A DNA stretch of 21,998 nt, from positions 1-21,998 of the forward strand of contig PMST01000327.1 of NCBI GenBank assembly GCA_003168295.1. Direction: 5' to 3'. The DNA comes from Actinomycetota bacterium. GTDB taxonomy: Bacteria; Actinomycetota; Actinomycetes; Streptosporangiales; Streptosporangiaceae. Position numbers and translations under genes: made by a program. A model generated the notes under the pieces. It was given only the letters and a program-made list of their open reading frames with translations. It was not told where the DNA came from and did not search any database. This document shows, piece after piece, positions 8,251 to 14,972 of the stretch. Position 1 is the stretch's first letter, and each line of letters starts with the position of its first letter.

Positions 8251-9029
8251 CCGAGCGTCCCCGGGTCTCGGTGGTCGTGCCCGCGTACAACGAGGGTGAA
8301 CACGTGCTCAGCGTGCTGGACCGGCTGTTCGAGTCGGTGCGACTGCCGTGTGAGGTGCTGGTCGTCGTGGACTCCGCCGACGATACGACCGTTCCCGTGG
8401 CCGAGGAGTACGCGCGCAAGGAGTCGCGGCTCAAATGCCTGGTCAACACCTACGGCCAGGGTCCGGCCAACGCGATCAGGTTCGGCATCGACGCCGCGAC
8501 CGCGCCGGTGGTCGTGGTGACCATGGCGGACGGCTGCGACGACGCCAGGCAGATCGACGAGCTCGTCCGGCTGGTGGAGCGCGGGGTGGCGGTCGCGGCC
8601 GCGTCCCGCTACATGCCGGGAGGCCAGCAGGTGGGCGGCCCGGTCATCAAGGGCACCCTGTCGCGTCTGGCCGGCCGGTCGTTGCGGACCTTGGCCCATG
8701 TCGGAACCAGGGACGCGACGAACTCGTTCAAAGCGTACTCAACGGAATTCGTCAAGGAAGTAGGCATCGACTCCAGGGACGGGTTCGAGATCGGCATCGA
8801 GCTGACCGCCAAGGCCAAGCGGCTGCGGCTGCCGGTGGCGGAGATTCCGACCATCTGGCTGGACCGGCAGGCGGGCATGTCGAACTTCAAGGTCGCGAAG
8901 TGGGTGCCCAGTTACGTGCGCTGGTATCGTTTCGCGTTCGGCCCGCAGCTGACCGCGGAGGAGGTCCGCGAGCGCGGATCGGACCTGGTGGCCCCTGGGC
9001 GGGAGCAGCAGAAGCGGCGGGAGAGTTAA
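8247..9029 (+). CDS. family 2 glycosyltransferase, polyprenyl-phosphate sugar synthase-like
   Basis: ATG 8247 overlaps the dehydrogenase stop (ATGA), so translation is coupled; 260 residues. The GT-A fold is clear: VSVVVPAYNEGEH (7-19), the acidic pair after strand 2 in DSADDTT (42-48), the GQGPANAIRFGI helix (70-81) and a DxD-like MADGCDD (93-99) for the metal and nucleotide. PTIWLDRQAGMSNFKVAKW near the end is the pattern of dolichol/polyprenyl-phosphate mannose synthases (DPM1/Ppm1 type), where R..G.S.F.. precedes a membrane-contacting C-terminus. No transmembrane segment is seen, as in soluble DPM1-like enzymes. The expected reaction is transfer of a sugar from NDP-sugar to polyprenyl phosphate on the cytoplasmic face. 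Which sugar is unknown; the flanking dehydrogenase and epimerase suggest a modified hexose or uronic acid. Confidence 0.8.
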   Translation: MTERPRVSVVVPAYNEGEHVLSVLDRLFESVRLPCEVLVVVDSADDTTVPVAEEYARKESRLKCLVNTYGQGPANAIRFGIDAATAPVVVVTMADGCDDARQIDELVRLVERGVAVAAASRYMPGGQQVGGPVIKGTLSRLAGRSLRTLAHVGTRDATNSFKAYSTEFVKEVGIDSRDGFEIGIELTAKAKRLRLPVAEIPTIWLDRQAGMSNFKVAKWVPSYVRWYRFAFGPQLTAEEVRERGSDLVAPGREQQKRRES

Positions 9030-10054
9030 TGGAGCAGGTTCTGGTCAGCGGGTCCGCGGGCTTCATCGGCGGATACGTCGTGGAAGAACTGCTGAAACGC
9101 GGCTACGCGGTGATAGGCCTCGACGACTTCTCCAAATACGGGAAGGTCAAGAAGTCCTACGACGATCACCCGCATTACCGGCTCGTCGAGGGCGATGCCA
9201 GGGACGTCGGCCTGATGACGGAGCTGCTGGCCGGCTGCGATCACTTCATCGCCGGCGCCGCGATGATCGGCGGCATCTCCTACTTCCATACCTATGCTTA
9301 TGACCTGCTGGCCGCCAACGAGCGCATCATCGCGGCGTCGTGTGACGCGGCGATCGCCGCGCACCGGGACGGCCGGCTGCGCAAGGTCACGTACCTGTCC
9401 TCCTCGATGGTCTTCGAGAGCGCGTCCGAGTGGCCGTCTTATGAGGGCCAGCAGAAGGAGATCCCGCCGCCGCTGTCGTCGTACGGGTTCCAGAAGCTGG
9501 CGGTGGAGTACTTCGCGCGTGCCGCCTGGGATCAGTACCAGCTGCCCTACACGCTGCTGCGGCCCTTCAACTGCGTGGGCACCGGCGAAAGCCGCGCCCT
9601 GGGCGATGAGGAGATCTTGTCCGGGAACGTCCGGCTGGCGATGAGCCACGTCGTTCCCGACCTCGTGCAGAAGGTGCTCAAGGGCCAGGACCCGCTGCAC
9701 ATCCTCGGCTCAGGTGACCAGGTCCGGCACTACACCTACGGCGGCGACCTCGCCGCCGGCGTGGTGACCGCGATGGAGCACCCCGATGCCCGCAACGAGG
9801 ACTTCAACCTCTCGACCGCGGAGGCCACCACCGTCCGGCAGCTGGCCGAGGTCATCTGGCGCAAGGTCAAGGGAACCGGGGTCCCGCTGCGGCTCGTCCA
9901 CGACGATCCGTTCGAGTACGACGTCCAGCGGCGGGTTCCCGCTACCGACAAGGCCAAGCGGGTACTCGGCTTCGACGCGACCACCACGCTCGAGGAGATG
10001 CTCGACGAGGTCATCCCCTGGATTGACGCGGCCATTAAGGCCGGATCTATCTGA
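9029..10054 (+). CDS. NAD-dependent sugar epimerase/dehydratase (extended SDR)
   Basis: ATG 9029 shares its A with the TAA of the glycosyltransferase (TAATG) and has GGGAGAG just upstream; 341 residues. The N-terminal Rossmann motif GSAGFIGG (8-15) and LDDFSKYG are those of extended short-chain dehydrogenases acting on NDP-sugars. The catalytic set is Ser124-126 in YLSSSMVFE, and Tyr152 with Lys156 in SYGFQK. RPFNCVGTGE and the HYTYGGDLAAG block, which replaces the usual RDF.YV.D, are the substrate-domain motifs. Members of this family are UDP-glucose 4-epimerases, UDP-glucuronate epimerases or decarboxylases, and dehydratases; sequence alone does not decide. Beside an NDP-sugar dehydrogenase, a uronate epimerase or decarboxylase is a reasonable guess. 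It is followed after 22 bp by membrane paralogue B. Confidence 0.85.
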   Translation: MEQVLVSGSAGFIGGYVVEELLKRGYAVIGLDDFSKYGKVKKSYDDHPHYRLVEGDARDVGLMTELLAGCDHFIAGAAMIGGISYFHTYAYDLLAANERIIAASCDAAIAAHRDGRLRKVTYLSSSMVFESASEWPSYEGQQKEIPPPLSSYGFQKLAVEYFARAAWDQYQLPYTLLRPFNCVGTGESRALGDEEILSGNVRLAMSHVVPDLVQKVLKGQDPLHILGSGDQVRHYTYGGDLAAGVVTAMEHPDARNEDFNLSTAEATTVRQLAEVIWRKVKGTGVPLRLVHDDPFEYDVQRRVPATDKAKRVLGFDATTTLEEMLDEVIPWIDAAIKAGSI

Positions 10055-10076
10055 GCATGGCGGTCGGCGGGGAGAG

Positions 10077-11810
10077 GTGAGAGCCCCCGGGCGTGATCAG
10101 CGGGCTCCGGTCAAGCCGGTCAAGCCGGTCAAGCCGGTCGAGGCGGGCGGGACGTCCCGGACGACCCGAGTGATGCAGGCGGTCGCGGTCGCGGGCGTGG
10201 CCGCGATCCTTTTCTTCTGTTACTGGCGTCAGTCCCAGTCGGTGCCCGTGCCCTCCGACGGCGCCGGAAACGTCCTGCAGGCGTGGGACATGCTGCACGG
10301 AAACCTGCTGCTGCGTCACTGGTGGGTGTCGGACGTGTCCTTCTACACCACCGAGCTGCCGCAGTACATGCTGATCGAGGCCCTGATCGGGCTCGGGACC
10401 CAGGTGGTTCACGTCGCCGCGGCCATGACCTACACGCTGCTCGTGCTGCTGGCCGCCCTGCTCGCCAAGGGCCGTGCTCAGGGCCGGCCAGGGCTGGCCC
10501 GCGCTCTGCTGGCCGGTGGCCTGATGCTGGCGCCGCAGCTCAGTGCCACCGGCATCCTGCTCCTGTCGCCCGACCACACCGGAACCGCAGTGCCCCTGCT
10601 GGTGATCTGGCTGCTGATAGATCGTGCTGACGGTGCTGACCCGGCCGGGGGGGAACGGGGGGGCGGGCAGCCCCCCCGGGATCGGGGGGTTCCGGGGGGC
10701 TCGCGGGTTCGTCCCCCCGGGCTAACACTTCTCATTCCGGTGCTGGTTGGAGCGGGGTTCTTGTGGACGATGGTGGCTGATTCGGACGTCCTGCTGACCG
10801 GCATCGTGCCGCTGGTGCTGGTGTGCGCCTGGCGCGCCTGCCCCGGGCTGATCCGCGGCGGGGAACGGCCTGCGCCGAAATGGTACGAGCTTTCCCTGGC
10901 CGGGGCGGCCGGGGTGGCCGGGGTGGCCGGGTCGTGGGCGCCGCGCGTCATATCCGCCCTGGGCGGATACCGGGAGTCTCATGTCGGGACGGACACGGAC
11001 TTCAGCCAGTTGCCCCACAACGCGTGGGTGACGTTCCGGGCCTTCCTCGACCTCCTCGGCGCGAACGTCTTCGATACCAATTCGAACTCCGTCATCGAGT
11101 TCGTGTTCGTGGTCCTGCACCTGGCCGGAGCGATCGTGGTGGTCTGGGCCCTGGGCGTGGCCGCGAGCCGCTTCTTCCGCTTTGGTGAGCTCATCGTTCC
11201 TGTATTCGCCGTCGCCATCGTCTTCAACCTGGGCGCCTACCTGGTCAGCCCGCACGCGCGTGATCTCCTGGGCGCCCGCGAGATGGCCGGTATCCTGCCC
11301 CTGAGCGCGGTGCTGGCCGGCCGGACGCTAGGGATGCGGATCTTCGGCCAGCGCGCGCTGGGCCAGCGGGCGAAGGCCTGCTTCGCGTCCATGCTGGCGG
11401 TGGTCATGGCCGGCTATCTCGGCGCGCTGGGATACGGTGCGGCGCAGGCCTCGGTTCCTTCCGCTAACGAGCCCCTCGCGACCTGGCTGATGATGCACCG
11501 GCTGAGCGACGGGCTGGCCGGATACTGGCTGGCCAACAGCACCACCGTGGATACCCGCGGCCGGGTCCTCGTCAGCGCGGTAACGCTGGGCGACGGCGGT
11601 CGGCTCATGCCCTACCAATGGGAGACCGACGACGCAAATTACAACCCGGCCTGGCACGACGCGAACTTCGTGGTGACGGACGGCCCCGACTCCCTGCCCG
11701 GTCTCCGGCAGGCCGCGGTGCGTGCCTTCGGGCCTCCGCTGCGGACCTTCCGCACCAGCGGTTACACCATCATGATCTGGAACGCGAACCTACTGGCGAA
11801 GCTTGGCTGA
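10077..11810 (+). CDS. WDMLHG-family polytopic membrane protein, paralogue B (carries repeat insertions)
   Basis: GTG 10077 is preceded by GGGGAG and overlaps the stop of a seven-codon ATG frame at 10057-10080, so coupling to the epimerase gene is possible; 577 residues. Family motifs in order: PSDGAGNVLQAWDM (59-72), HGNLLLRHW, DVSFYTTELPQY (86-97), SPDHTGTAVP (164-173), REMAGILPLSAVLAGR, GYWLAN and YTIMIWNANLL near the end. It differs from the paralogues in three ways: a PVKPVKPVKPV tail from a 9-bp tandem repeat, a Gly/Pro/Arg-rich insert of roughly 20-25 residues (about 187-216) from a G/C-tract repeat, and an AGVAGVAG run from another 9-bp repeat. All keep the frame. Asn replaces Lys in the final KNLL motif (NANLL). 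The 3' end overlaps the convergent paralogue C by 21 bp. A GT-C type glycosyltransferase role is inferred. Confidence 0.7.
   Translation: MRAPGRDQRAPVKPVKPVKPVEAGGTSRTTRVMQAVAVAGVAAILFFCYWRQSQSVPVPSDGAGNVLQAWDMLHGNLLLRHWWVSDVSFYTTELPQYMLIEALIGLGTQVVHVAAAMTYTLLVLLAALLAKGRAQGRPGLARALLAGGLMLAPQLSATGILLLSPDHTGTAVPLLVIWLLIDRADGADPAGGERGGGQPPRDRGVPGGSRVRPPGLTLLIPVLVGAGFLWTMVADSDVLLTGIVPLVLVCAWRACPGLIRGGERPAPKWYELSLAGAAGVAGVAGSWAPRVISALGGYRESHVGTDTDFSQLPHNAWVTFRAFLDLLGANVFDTNSNSVIEFVFVVLHLAGAIVVVWALGVAASRFFRFGELIVPVFAVAIVFNLGAYLVSPHARDLLGAREMAGILPLSAVLAGRTLGMRIFGQRALGQRAKACFASMLAVVMAGYLGALGYGAAQASVPSANEPLATWLMMHRLSDGLAGYWLANSTTVDTRGRVLVSAVTLGDGGRLMPYQWETDDANYNPAWHDANFVVTDGPDSLPGLRQAAVRAFGPPLRTFRTSGYTIMIWNANLLAKLG
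10107..10139 (+). repeat. 9-bp tandem repeat, 3.7 copies
   Basis: The unit CCGGTCAAG is repeated three times from 10107 to 10133 and then partly (CCGGTC). It encodes PVKPVKPVKPV in the cytoplasmic N-terminal tail of paralogue B. The unit length is a multiple of three, so copy-number change would keep the frame. The other paralogues have no such tail. Confidence 0.9.
10641..10728 (+). repeat. G-tract/C-tract dispersed repeat, copy 1, inside a coding region
   Basis: A block of G and C runs ends in GGGTTCGTCCCCC (10705-10717) and CCCCCGGGCTAACAC (10714-10728). The 13-mer is identical at 18396-18408 and the 15-mer is identical at 20738-20752. In paralogue B it encodes a Gly/Pro/Arg-rich loop after LLIDR. 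At this spot the paralogues have only a short linker (HARPRW in A, FGAANGTNGAKPRW in D). The alignment indicates an in-frame insertion of about 60-75 bp in a loop between membrane segments. G runs of six or more could form quadruplex or hairpin structures. Confidence 0.75.
10898..10933 (+). repeat. 9-bp tandem repeat, 4 copies
   Basis: The unit GGCCGGGGT (first copy GGCCGGGGC, last copy GGCCGGGTC) runs four times and encodes the AGAAGVAGVAG stretch of a membrane segment in paralogue B. It is a second in-frame 9-bp repeat in the same gene. Confidence 0.85.
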
Positions 11811-13445
11811 GCCGGACTGAGCTATCTGCTCGAGCAGGTTCTTCTGATAGATCAAGATCGCCCAGTGGGCGACGTGGTCGATCTTCGCTGGCTTGCCGAA
11901 GTATTGCTCGGCTGACGGGCTGAGGCCGTCGCCGGCCAGGTCGATGATCACGAAGGTTGCATCGTGCCGGGACGCGTCGAACCACAACGTATTCGTCTCC
12001 CAGGCATACGGGTTGACCTGGGGACCCTTTAGGACGACCGCGCGAACCTGCACCCGGTTGCCCGAGTACAGGGTAAGAGCCGAGCTGTTCCAGTAACCGG
12101 CGAGGCCGTACGTGAGTCCGTTCGCCTCAAGCCACGCGCTGAGGGGCGCCGTCGGCACCGCGGCCGCAGGCCGAGCGGCCGCGGTGGTCAACGGCAGCAG
12201 TGCGGCGACGGCGGCCAGGCCGGCCGCCAGGCCGGCCCTCAGCGTGCCGGCCATGTGTCCGGGCACGCAGGCACGGGCCGCGAGTACCGCGCCACAAGGC
12301 AATACGGCGACGATCTCATAGGGATTGGTGAGTATCGGCATGGTCGAGATCACGTACGCCAAGAGGTCAACGACGATCGCGACGCACAGCAGCTGTTCGG
12401 CCCGGCTCGCCGTGCGCCAGGTCCATGCCACCCGCGCGATGCCAGCCGCCGCGGCAAGCAAGCAGGCGAGCCCGAGGATGTATCCCGCGTTGGGCTCCAG
12501 TGCGGAGGAGCCTGAGCCGGCCACCACCCCGAACAGGACGCATATGGCGTGCCAGGCGAGTTCTGCGTTATGCGGCCATTGCGAGGGCCACGAGATCGCG
12601 ATCTTCGGGGCGACCATCTGGTACGCGCCGAAATGCAGCATCACCGCGCGCACCGCGAGGGCCAGCGGTACGGACGCGGCCGCGGCCAAGGCGTTCGCGG
12701 AATCGCCCGTACGGACCTTCCGTGCGACCACCGCACGGTAGCCGCACACCACGACGACCGCCGGCACGGCGACGTAGCGGACAGTGGCGTCGCCGATCTG
12801 GCCGGCGCACAGGATCACGAGCAGCAGCGGTGACGTGAACCGCCGGGCGGGCACCCGGTCGATCAGGAGGAAGGAGACCAGGAGGAACGCCGAGGTTCCG
12901 GTGTGGTCGGGCGTCCCCAGCAGGTAAGGCGCGTTCGACCTGACGTGAAACATAGCGGTCAGCACGGCGATCACGACACCGCACCGGGCCACCCTGGCGA
13001 GGCCGCGGCTGCCGGTGAGGGCCAGGGCCACGGCGCTGACCGTGACGATCAGATATATGAGCGCGGAGGCAACATGGCTGGCCAGGTCGGACAGCCCGAA
13101 AAAGATCTCAGCCAACGCGAGCACTGGCAGGTCAAAGGTGTAATACGTCGCGTCGCCGATTATCCACCCGTGCAGCAGGAGGTGGCCGTGCACCATATCC
13201 CACGCTTGCAGAGCATTGTTGGCCCCGTCCGAAGTCACGTGCCCGGTGAACGAGATCCGTAGGTAAAAGACGAACAGCGCCAAGATGGCGGCGATCCACG
13301 CCGCCGCCGCCAACGGGCGACGTACCCAGCGGTGTTGGGGATCGGCCGGGAGCTCGGACGGCGACAAACGCAACCCAGGTGGCTGGGCATCGAGCCGATC
13401 CTCATCCGTTGGGATCCGTCTGCCCCGGACCATGGTTCGAACCAT
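11790..13445 (-). CDS. WDMLHG-family polytopic membrane protein, paralogue C
   Basis: ATG at 13445-13443 has AGAAG 8 nt upstream; an in-frame GTG at 13490 without a ribosome site would add 15 residues. The product has 551 residues: a ~43-residue polar tail, a first membrane helix at ~44-62, and then TSDGANNALQAWDM (71-84), HGHLLLHGW and DATYYTFDLPVLAL. Later come TPDHTGTSAF, YEIVAVLPCGAVLAAR, an outside C-terminal domain with GYWNSS and YSGNRVQVRAV, and the ending WAILIYQKNLLEQI. It is the most divergent paralogue: TTELPQY is replaced by TFDLPVL, and the last motif reads ILIYQKNLL rather than VLVWDKNLL. Its final residues (SGSAKLRQ) are antisense to the end of paralogue B, with which it overlaps by 21 bp. 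It lies downstream of the second YDGQF gene on the same strand and may be co-transcribed. Function is unknown; GT-C like by topology. Confidence 0.7.
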   Translation of the reverse strand: MVRTMVRGRRIPTDEDRLDAQPPGLRLSPSELPADPQHRWVRRPLAAAAWIAAILALFVFYLRISFTGHVTSDGANNALQAWDMVHGHLLLHGWIIGDATYYTFDLPVLALAEIFFGLSDLASHVASALIYLIVTVSAVALALTGSRGLARVARCGVVIAVLTAMFHVRSNAPYLLGTPDHTGTSAFLLVSFLLIDRVPARRFTSPLLLVILCAGQIGDATVRYVAVPAVVVVCGYRAVVARKVRTGDSANALAAAASVPLALAVRAVMLHFGAYQMVAPKIAISWPSQWPHNAELAWHAICVLFGVVAGSGSSALEPNAGYILGLACLLAAAAGIARVAWTWRTASRAEQLLCVAIVVDLLAYVISTMPILTNPYEIVAVLPCGAVLAARACVPGHMAGTLRAGLAAGLAAVAALLPLTTAAARPAAAVPTAPLSAWLEANGLTYGLAGYWNSSALTLYSGNRVQVRAVVLKGPQVNPYAWETNTLWFDASRHDATFVIIDLAGDGLSPSAEQYFGKPAKIDHVAHWAILIYQKNLLEQIAQSGSAKLRQ

Positions 13446-13554
13446 ACTGAGAACTTCTCGCGGCTGCACCCGGTTAGGACGGTTCGACACGGCTCATTCG
13501 TTCGGAGGGCTGGAGCTAAGTGCGACATTATGGTCGCGATGCGGCGGACCTACC

Positions 13555-14793
13555 TCACATATAGAGGGTGCGACGCCTGGCGACCACCAGCAGCGCTGGT
13601 ACGGCACAGGCGGCAATCAGGCTGAGGTAGCGCCAGGACAGGTAGCGCCGCGGCGTGGCCAGCAGCAGGACGAGCGCCATCAGGTAGGGCTCGATGAGCG
13701 AGCGCCCGTCGCCGAATGTGCTGGTCCAGATCTGGCTGGACAGCAGGCCGAGCTGAAGCACGAAGAACACGAACGCGAGACGTTCGTGCACCGGCGCGGT
13801 CGTGACCCACAGCACGGCCAGCCCGGCCACGATGAAGATCCCCAGCGTGGCGTACTCGAGCAGGTTGATGTCTGTCGGGCTGAGGTGGCTGGTGTTGATA
13901 TGGGCGATGTCGTACTTGAGCGCGTCGACCAGGGCCGTGAACGGCGCGGTGAGATTGCGGCTGCTGTTCGCGAGCAGCGGGAACTCGCCCTTGACCACGA
14001 AGTGCACTGCGACTTCCAGCACGCCGTACACGACGGCGGGAACGACCCAGGTCAGGTCGGCCAGGCCGGGTCCGGTCCGGCGGCGGGCCATCGCGATGAG
14101 CCGGGTGACGGCGATGGCCGCCGGGGCGAGCAGGATGGTTTCCCTGGTGATCGCGCCGAAGGCGAACAGGCCGGCGGCGAGCACGTACCTACCCCGGCGG
14201 TAGGCGAGCAGCCCGCCCAGCATGCAGGCCTCGGCCAGCGGCTCGGCGGTGTCCCGGCCGACGCTGATGACCAGGCCGAAGTAGGCGGCGAAGGCGAGCC
14301 CCCACAAAGCGTGGCGACCGGACTCGCGGGCGAACATGCCGCCGAGCATGGCCATGGCGGCCACCGCGACCAGGTTGATCGCCACTAGGGCGGCGGGTAC
14401 GAGCTGGTGCTGGCCCGCGGATGCCAACCAGGCCACCAGCGGGTACCCGATGCGGGTGTACCGGTAGGACTGATCCATGGTGATGCCGAACGCGGTCGCG
14501 TTCCAGTTGGCCGGGTCCAGCGCGAGCCGGTAATAGAACTGCCCGTCATAGCCCGCGGAGGGGACGAGCAGGAGACCTCGGGGAAGCTGACCGCGGTGCG
14601 TGTAGGCATGCCCGGCCATGATGAAGAGGCTGAGATGGCCCTTGGCCCAGATCTGCCAGCGGGCCAGAGCGAAACCGAGCCAGCCCAGGAAGGCAATGAC
14701 ACCCGGCACGAGCGGCCGGTTCAGTTTCGACCAAAGCGATGGTGAACCTTGCCGGAGGGACCTATCCTCTTCCGACGTCGAAGTGAGCTGCAA
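13555..14793 (-). CDS. YDGQFYYRLA-family polytopic membrane protein, copy 2
   Basis: The start is TTG at 14793-14791, supported by TGGAGG 7 nt upstream on the minus strand and by the lack of any in-frame ATG before the first membrane helix; 412 residues. It matches the gene at 5443-6735 throughout: ALARWQIWAKG (42-52), YDGQFYYRLALDP (82-94), MDQSYRYTRIGYP, GRDTAEPLA, ITRETI, DIAHINTSHL and APVHERLAF. About nine hydrophobic segments are visible, and the N-terminal tail is shorter than in copy 1. The outside loop between the first two helices, carrying YDGQF, is the likely active region. It is divergent from paralogue D and about 110 bp upstream of paralogue C on the same strand. So each YDGQF gene sits next to a WDMLHG paralogue. 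A membrane glycosyltransferase or glycopolymer role is inferred, not shown. Confidence 0.65.
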   Translation of the reverse strand: MQLTSTSEEDRSLRQGSPSLWSKLNRPLVPGVIAFLGWLGFALARWQIWAKGHLSLFIMAGHAYTHRGQLPRGLLLVPSAGYDGQFYYRLALDPANWNATAFGITMDQSYRYTRIGYPLVAWLASAGQHQLVPAALVAINLVAVAAMAMLGGMFARESGRHALWGLAFAAYFGLVISVGRDTAEPLAEACMLGGLLAYRRGRYVLAAGLFAFGAITRETILLAPAAIAVTRLIAMARRRTGPGLADLTWVVPAVVYGVLEVAVHFVVKGEFPLLANSSRNLTAPFTALVDALKYDIAHINTSHLSPTDINLLEYATLGIFIVAGLAVLWVTTAPVHERLAFVFFVLQLGLLSSQIWTSTFGDGRSLIEPYLMALVLLLATPRRYLSWRYLSLIAACAVPALLVVARRRTLYM

Positions 14794-14972
14794 CCGCGAG
14801 CCTCCACCATGGCTGTCTCAGCGGGAAGGGCAAATTCTTGGCTAGGCGCGCGCAGCTTACCAGAGTGACGCCCTACGCTGTGACTGGCTGCAAATGAATA
14901 CGATTCGCCGGGCGGGCGCATGGCATGCCCCGGCCCTACTGGCCCAGAACGACACCGAGATCGAAGGACGTG
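14794..14972. other. divergent intergenic region, YDGQF copy 2 / paralogue D
   Basis: This 179-bp gap lies between two divergent starts and must hold promoters for both. The minus-strand ribosome site TGGAGG lies at its left end, and GAAGGA at 14963-14968 lies before the GTG starts of paralogue D. A TACGAT at 14899-14904 could be a plus-strand -10 box, but no good -35 is seen at the right distance. An ATG at 14925 is in frame with paralogue D but would add codons such as AGA, AGA and ACA that are rare here. Confidence 0.4.

Noticed and set aside
10057..10080. Seven-codon ATG frame (MAVGGER) before paralogue B as a regulatory leader peptide
   Set aside because: The GTGA overlap with GTG 10077 is neat, but such a short frame occurs easily by chance and has no attenuator structure.
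13285..14388. 367-codon plus-strand frame across paralogue C and YDGQF copy 2
   Set aside because: It spans the junction of two well-supported minus-strand genes and is low-complexity Gly/Glu/Asp/Arg sequence; a shadow.
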